The position numbers and the translations under genes were made by a program. The notes under the pieces are model-generated. The model ran no database searches. It had not been told where the DNA came from and saw only the letters and a list, made by a program, of their open reading frames with translations. Source: an uncultured Alphaproteobacteria bacterium (GTDB lineage Bacteria; Pseudomonadota; Alphaproteobacteria; HIMB59). Taken from it: 64,000 nt of DNA. Shown in pieces: positions 60,436 to 64,000 of the stretch. The DNA lies in assembly GCA_902546975.1 (NCBI GenBank), contig CACCLU010000002.1, forward strand, positions 248,001 through 312,000, in the 5' to 3' direction. Positions within the stretch are counted from its first letter, which is position 1. Each line of letters starts with the position of its first letter.

Positions 60436-61021
60436 TAGTAATATGGAAGAGAACTTCCTTACAAAATAAATTTGAGGGAATTTTACCGTTTTCAAATTTC
60501 TTTTGAGAAAGGACATCAAAAGTTGAAATTATTTTTAGATTTAAATCTGTTGCTAATTTTTTAAAATCTTTGATGCTACATGGGTGAATATAATCAGTAT
60601 TATACCAGTGATCACTATTTGCTTTTTTTAAAAGTGAGTCAAAACTTCCTGTTAAAAGAAAATTTGAAATTTTACTCAGACGTGCTGAATTATTAAAGCT
60701 CACAATGATATTTTTACTTACTTTTTTGAGGGTGTTTAATAATTGGTCTGGTTCTTGAACTGCCTGAATTGTCTGAGTCAAAAGACAATAATCGAATTGA
60801 TTAAATGGAAAATCTTCAACTATTAAATTTATATCACCGTGTATTACATCTAATCCTTTTTCCAAACATTTTATTACTTTTTCTTGACTCAATTCCACAC
60901 CTTGAGCACTTATTCCTTTATTTTCTAAGTAAGTGATTAGCTCTCCATCAGAACAACCAATATCCAACACCTTTGAGTTTTCTGGAATTAAATTTAAAAT
61001 GATCTCATAGTCTTTTCTCAT
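60425..61021 (-). CDS. metW: Methionine biosynthesis protein MetW
   Basis: 198 residues. Methyltransferase-like fold: [19 protein letters not shown] (motif I), VHGDIN-type [32 protein letters not shown], and [22 protein letters not shown] are all typical of MetW, which works with MetX in homoserine acylation. It overlaps metX by 4 bases. Confidence 0.93.
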   Translation of the reverse strand: MRKDYEIILNLIPENSKVLDIGCSDGELITYLENKGISAQGVELSQEKVIKCLEKGLDVIHGDINLIVEDFPFNQFDYCLLTQTIQAVQEPDQLLNTLKKVSKNIIVSFNNSARLSKISNFLLTGSFDSLLKKANSDHWYNTDYIHPCSIKDFKKLATDLNLKIISTFDVLSQKKFENGKIPSNLFCKEVLFHITNEQ

Positions 61022-62139
61022 TTTATTCCCTTTAAAAATCCCTGAGCAACTTTAAAAAATTGTGGCTCATCTAATAAAAAACTATCGTGACCTCTATCCG
61101 ATACGACTTCAGCAAAACTAACATTGGACCCAATAGAATTTAATAAAGATACTATCTCTCTTGACTCTTTTGTTGGAAATAGCCAATCACTGGTAAATGA
61201 TAAAACTAGAAATCGGATCGAATTATCAATTATAGTTTTTTTATTTGCAATAATTTCATCTTTCACATCAAAATAATCCATTGCTCGAGTCATATATAGA
61301 TAGCTATTAGCATCAAATCGATCAACAAAAGATCTACCTTGATAACGAAGATAACTTTCGACCTGAAAGTCTATTCCAAAGCCAAAAGATAAATCATTTT
61401 TTTCTTGTAAATTTCGACCAAATTTATTTTGAAAAGCTTTCTCAGATAAGTAAGTAATATGAGCTATCATTCTTGCAACAGAGAGACCATTCTCAGGTTT
61501 TTCATTACCCTCCAAATATCTTCCATTTTGCCAATTAGGATCCAACATAATGGATTGTCTTCCTGCTTCGTCAAATGCAATATTTTGTGCAGAGTGTTTC
61601 AATGAACCTGCTATACTCATAATAGACCTTACACTCTCCGGATAAGTAGCTGCCCATTGTAGAACTTGCATTGCACCCATTGAACCACCTGCTACAGAAA
61701 GCAATTTGGATATTCCAAGCTCATCAACAAGTATTTTTTGTACTTTCACCATATCTCTAATCGTTATGGTAGGAAAATCTAAACCATATATTTTTGAGGT
61801 ATCAGGATTAATATCATTAGGACCTGTCGTTCCAACACAGCCCCCAAGAACATTCGAGCAGATAACAAAGTATTTATTCGTATCAATAGGCTTATCGGGT
61901 CCAATCATTAATTCCCACCAACCATTTTTTTTAGTTATAGGATTTTCCTCTGCAGGGAATTGATCACCAGTTAATGCATGACAAACCAAAATTGCATTAT
62001 TTTTTTGAGCATTAAGACTTCCATATGTTTGATAAGCGATTTGAAAATTCTTAATTTTTTTACCAGAGTCCAATTGTAGTTCTTCTTGGCATTTCAGTAA
62101 GAAACCTGGATATTCAGTATTTGCAATTATTTCTCTCAT
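61018..62139 (-). CDS. metX: Homoserine O-acyltransferase MetX
   Basis: 373 residues of the alpha/beta-hydrolase fold. The nucleophile motif [12 protein letters not shown] has Ser153; late segments [17 protein letters not shown] and DRGHDSFLL carry the Asp and His. It acylates homoserine in methionine synthesis (acetyl-CoA in most MetX; some use succinyl-CoA). It is followed by metW in the same unit and preceded by a SAM-II-type riboswitch, so excess SAM should turn it off. Confidence 0.95.
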   Translation of the reverse strand: MREIIANTEYPGFLLKCQEELQLDSGKKIKNFQIAYQTYGSLNAQKNNAILVCHALTGDQFPAEENPITKKNGWWELMIGPDKPIDTNKYFVICSNVLGGCVGTTGPNDINPDTSKIYGLDFPTITIRDMVKVQKILVDELGISKLLSVAGGSMGAMQVLQWAATYPESVRSIMSIAGSLKHSAQNIAFDEAGRQSIMLDPNWQNGRYLEGNEKPENGLSVARMIAHITYLSEKAFQNKFGRNLQEKNDLSFGFGIDFQVESYLRYQGRSFVDRFDANSYLYMTRAMDYFDVKDEIIANKKTIIDNSIRFLVLSFTSDWLFPTKESREIVSLLNSIGSNVSFAEVVSDRGHDSFLLDEPQFFKVAQGFLKGIK

Positions 62140-62171
62140 TTTTAAACCTGTTCGAAAGATAACTGCGGGAG

Positions 62172-62222
62172 ATACGCTTTAGCTGTTTTACACCCGCAAG
62201 CTGCTATCAAATCGGTGAAACT
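62172..62222 (-). ncRNA. SAM-II riboswitch upstream of metX
   Basis: On the minus strand, in order: CACC (62214-62217), ATTTGAT (62206-62212), GCTTGC (62196-62201), GGGTG (62191-62195) pairing with CACC as P1, TAAAA (62186-62190) and GCTAAAGC (62176-62183) for the pseudoknot. These are the conserved SAM-II (metA motif) elements in the right order. A TCCCGC at 62164-62169 can pair with the GCGGG of P1 and could be part of the expression switch. Located 33 bases before the metX ATG. Confidence 0.85.
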
Positions 62223-62303
62223 GGAATTTAAGGCTTTTTGGATTAATTTTCAATATAAAATGATGATATTTTCTTTATATAGTTTATTTATTATCAAAAA
62301 ATT

Positions 62304-63359
62304 ATGAAAAATAGCCAACCAAAAAATACCTACAAGGGTGGAGCAGAAGTATTTAAAGGGTATGTAAGGCTTTCATCAAATGAGAACAACTATGGCCCAG
62401 CTAAATCTGTAAAGTCATTAATAAAAAAAAATATTAAATTTTCAAATATCTATCCTGAGCTTGATGGAGAGAGTTTAATTAATCAAATTGCTAAAACTTA
62501 TAAAATAAATAATAAACAAATTATATTAGGCGCAGGCTCAGATGAAGTTCTCCAAATGATATATGCTACTTTTTCAAAACCCAATGATGAAGTCGTTTTT
62601 ACTAAATATGCTTTTGCTATGTATTCAATCTATGCAAAACACTTTAGATGCAAAGTAAAAAAATATGATGATAAAGAGTTTCAATTTAAATTAGAAAATT
62701 TTAGTAAAATTATCAGCTCAAAAACAAAAATTGTTTTTTTAGCTAACCCCAATAATCCTACAGGGTCTATTTTTTACAAAAATGAATTAATTAAATTTTT
62801 AAATAAAATAAGTAAAAAAACAATTGTTGTATTAGACTCAGCATACTGTGAATACATTAGAGATAAAAAATATGATGATGGAATGCAATTAGTTAAAAAA
62901 TATTCTAATTTGATTATAACAAGGTCTTTTTCAAAAATATTTGCTCTAGGCGGCTTAAGAGTAGGTTGGGGATATGCTAATTCAAAGCTTATTTCTCAAC
63001 TCTATCAATATAAAAAGCCTTTTAATGTATCTAGATTATCATGTATTGCAGCTCAAGAGTCTTTGAAAAATAAAAAATGGATTAATGACTCTGTAAAAAA
63101 TAATTTTGTAAACAAATCTCTTACTTGCAGAGGCTTAAATAACAAATTATTTGAAACCATTGATACTCAGGCCAATTTTATCCTTTTAAAGTTTAAAAGT
63201 TCATCAATAACTCAAAAATTTGTTGATTTTTTACACTCCAATAAAATTACAGTCAGATCATTGTCATCATATGGATTACATAATTTTGTTAGGATGACCA
63301 TTGGAACAAAAAGTGACATGAAAAAGGCAGTAAAAACAGCGAATAAATTTAATGTTTAA
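62304..63359 (+). CDS. hisC: Histidinol-phosphate aminotransferase-like PLP enzyme
   Basis: 351 residues, fold type I aminotransferase. RLSSNENNYGP near the N-terminus, GAGSDEVLQMIY, FLANPNNPTGS and the PLP-lysine segment TRSFSKIFALGGLRVGW match HisC, and the C-terminus has NFVRMTIGTKSDM. Next to a tyrA/tyrC-type prephenate dehydrogenase gene, with 8 bases overlap, it may also transaminate aromatic amino acid precursors, as HisC homologues beside tyrC often do. Confidence 0.9.
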   Translation: MKNSQPKNTYKGGAEVFKGYVRLSSNENNYGPAKSVKSLIKKNIKFSNIYPELDGESLINQIAKTYKINNKQIILGAGSDEVLQMIYATFSKPNDEVVFTKYAFAMYSIYAKHFRCKVKKYDDKEFQFKLENFSKIISSKTKIVFLANPNNPTGSIFYKNELIKFLNKISKKTIVVLDSAYCEYIRDKKYDDGMQLVKKYSNLIITRSFSKIFALGGLRVGWGYANSKLISQLYQYKKPFNVSRLSCIAAQESLKNKKWINDSVKNNFVNKSLTCRGLNNKLFETIDTQANFILLKFKSSSITQKFVDFLHSNKITVRSLSSYGLHNFVRMTIGTKSDMKKAVKTANKFNV

Positions 63360-64000
63360 AAATATTCTCATAATTGGTTTTGGAATGATTGGATCATCAA
63401 TAGCAAGATCAGTAATTAAAAAATACAAAAATGTTAATATTTTTGCCTTTGATAAATCCAATAACCTTAAAATTAGAATTAAAAAATCAAAATTAAACAA
63501 TGTAATAGTTTTGAAATCACTTCAAGAAATCAACAAATTAAACATTGATCTCATAATTATTTGTGTACCTATGCTCCAGTATCAATCTATATTCAAAAAA
63601 CTTAGCAACATTAATTTAGATAAAACAATTGTTACAGATGTGGGCTCAACAAAACTAAACATAGAAAAATTATATAATCAAAAAAAGTATAAATTTAATT
63701 TTATTCCCTCACATCCAATAGCGGGTATTGAAAAAGCTGGACTGGAACATGGATTTGATGGACTATTTACAAATAGATATAATATTATTTGTCCTTTAAA
63801 AAAATCTTCCAAGACAAACATCAATAAGATTGTTAGGTTTTGGAAGTCACTAAATATGAAAATTGAAATTATGTCTGCAAAAGAGCATGATAAAGTGCTT
63901 AGTTTGACTTCACACTTGCCTCATTTAATTTCCTATTCATTAGTTTTGACGGCAATGAAAAAAGAATCTTCACTAAATTCAAAGCTTGTAAAATTTTCTG
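63352..64000 (+). CDS. tyrC: Prephenate/arogenate dehydrogenase, 5' part
   Basis: ATG 63352 overlaps the hisC end by 8 bases and the frame stays open to the window edge (216 codons). NILIIGFGMIGSSIARSVI is the NAD loop, IICVPMLQYQSIF, VTDVGSTKLNIEKLY and FIPSHPIAGIEKAGLE hold the PDH signatures, with the catalytic His in SHPIAG and a later SHLPHLISY motif. It makes the tyrosine precursor by oxidation of prephenate or arogenate. The 3' end is outside. Confidence 0.92.
   Translation, partial: MFKNILIIGFGMIGSSIARSVIKKYKNVNIFAFDKSNNLKIRIKKSKLNNVIVLKSLQEINKLNIDLIIICVPMLQYQSIFKKLSNINLDKTIVTDVGSTKLNIEKLYNQKKYKFNFIPSHPIAGIEKAGLEHGFDGLFTNRYNIICPLKKSSKTNINKIVRFWKSLNMKIEIMSAKEHDKVLSLTSHLPHLISYSLVLTAMKKESSLNSKLVKFS

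Noticed and set aside
60436-60519. 28-codon N-terminal extension of the small gene behind metW
   Set aside because: It runs inside the metW coding sequence; the ATG at 60435 is preferred.
1-64000. CRISPR arrays, rRNA genes, complete insertion sequences or prophage
   Set aside because: No regularly spaced repeats, rRNA sequence or intact transposase/phage structural genes were seen on reading.

Overview
The window reads as a compact, AT-rich chromosome segment from a free-living, oligotrophic marine alphaproteobacterium of the SAR11 / HIMB59 / AEGEAN-169 type. This placement is inference. It rests on the very low GC, short intergenic gaps and overlapping starts, a proteorhodopsin-family gene, many sugar-type ABC transport genes, a full C-P lyase phosphonate cluster, and a SAM-II type riboswitch in front of metX. 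No rRNA genes, CRISPR arrays or intact insertion sequences were seen. One tRNA gene is present.

Layout. 1-5.4 kb: the end of a 5-oxoprolinase (PxpA) gene, a biotin carboxylase, and two RbsC-type permeases with unusual extra membrane regions. 5.5-11.6 kb: a tightly spaced same-strand block of a microbial rhodopsin with an atypical D-N-I motif, a YqiK/flotillin-like protein, an SCP2-like protein, an alpha/beta hydrolase and a sodium:solute symporter. 11.7-19.0 kb: dimethylformamidase-like small and large subunits, an unknown protein, a cupin, a lactonase-type metallo-beta-lactamase, xylose isomerase, a HAD phosphatase and an aldo/keto reductase. 19.0-28.5 kb: two leftward sugar-metabolism genes, divergent from a carbohydrate/polyol ABC transporter (binding protein, two permeases, a tiny membrane protein, two ATPases) that runs into DhaL and DhaK kinase subunits.

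28.5-41.3 kb: a phosphorus-scavenging region with a secreted 5'-nucleotidase, a HAD phosphatase, phnGHIJKLM, phnCDE and a second, enlarged phnE. phnN and phnP are not in the window. 41.3-55.4 kb: an accessory region of short orphan genes, a duplicated peroxiredoxin-like gene, several small ferredoxin-fold-like proteins, the phosphonate-associated hexapeptide transferase, a tRNA-Ala, a frameshifted gene and a decayed HTH fragment. 55.4-64 kb: housekeeping genes (FAD oxidoreductase, psiE, ung, gloB, methyltransferase, TauE-type exporter, metW, metX with riboswitch, hisC, and the start of tyrC).

Taken together, the cell imports sugars or polyols and phosphonates with high-affinity ABC systems and feeds them through small isomerase/kinase sets. 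The rhodopsin-flotillin-symporter block is the most unusual assembly. Two binding-protein genes (at 21 kb and phnD) are each followed by a strong hairpin before their permease gene, which fits making more binding protein than permease.
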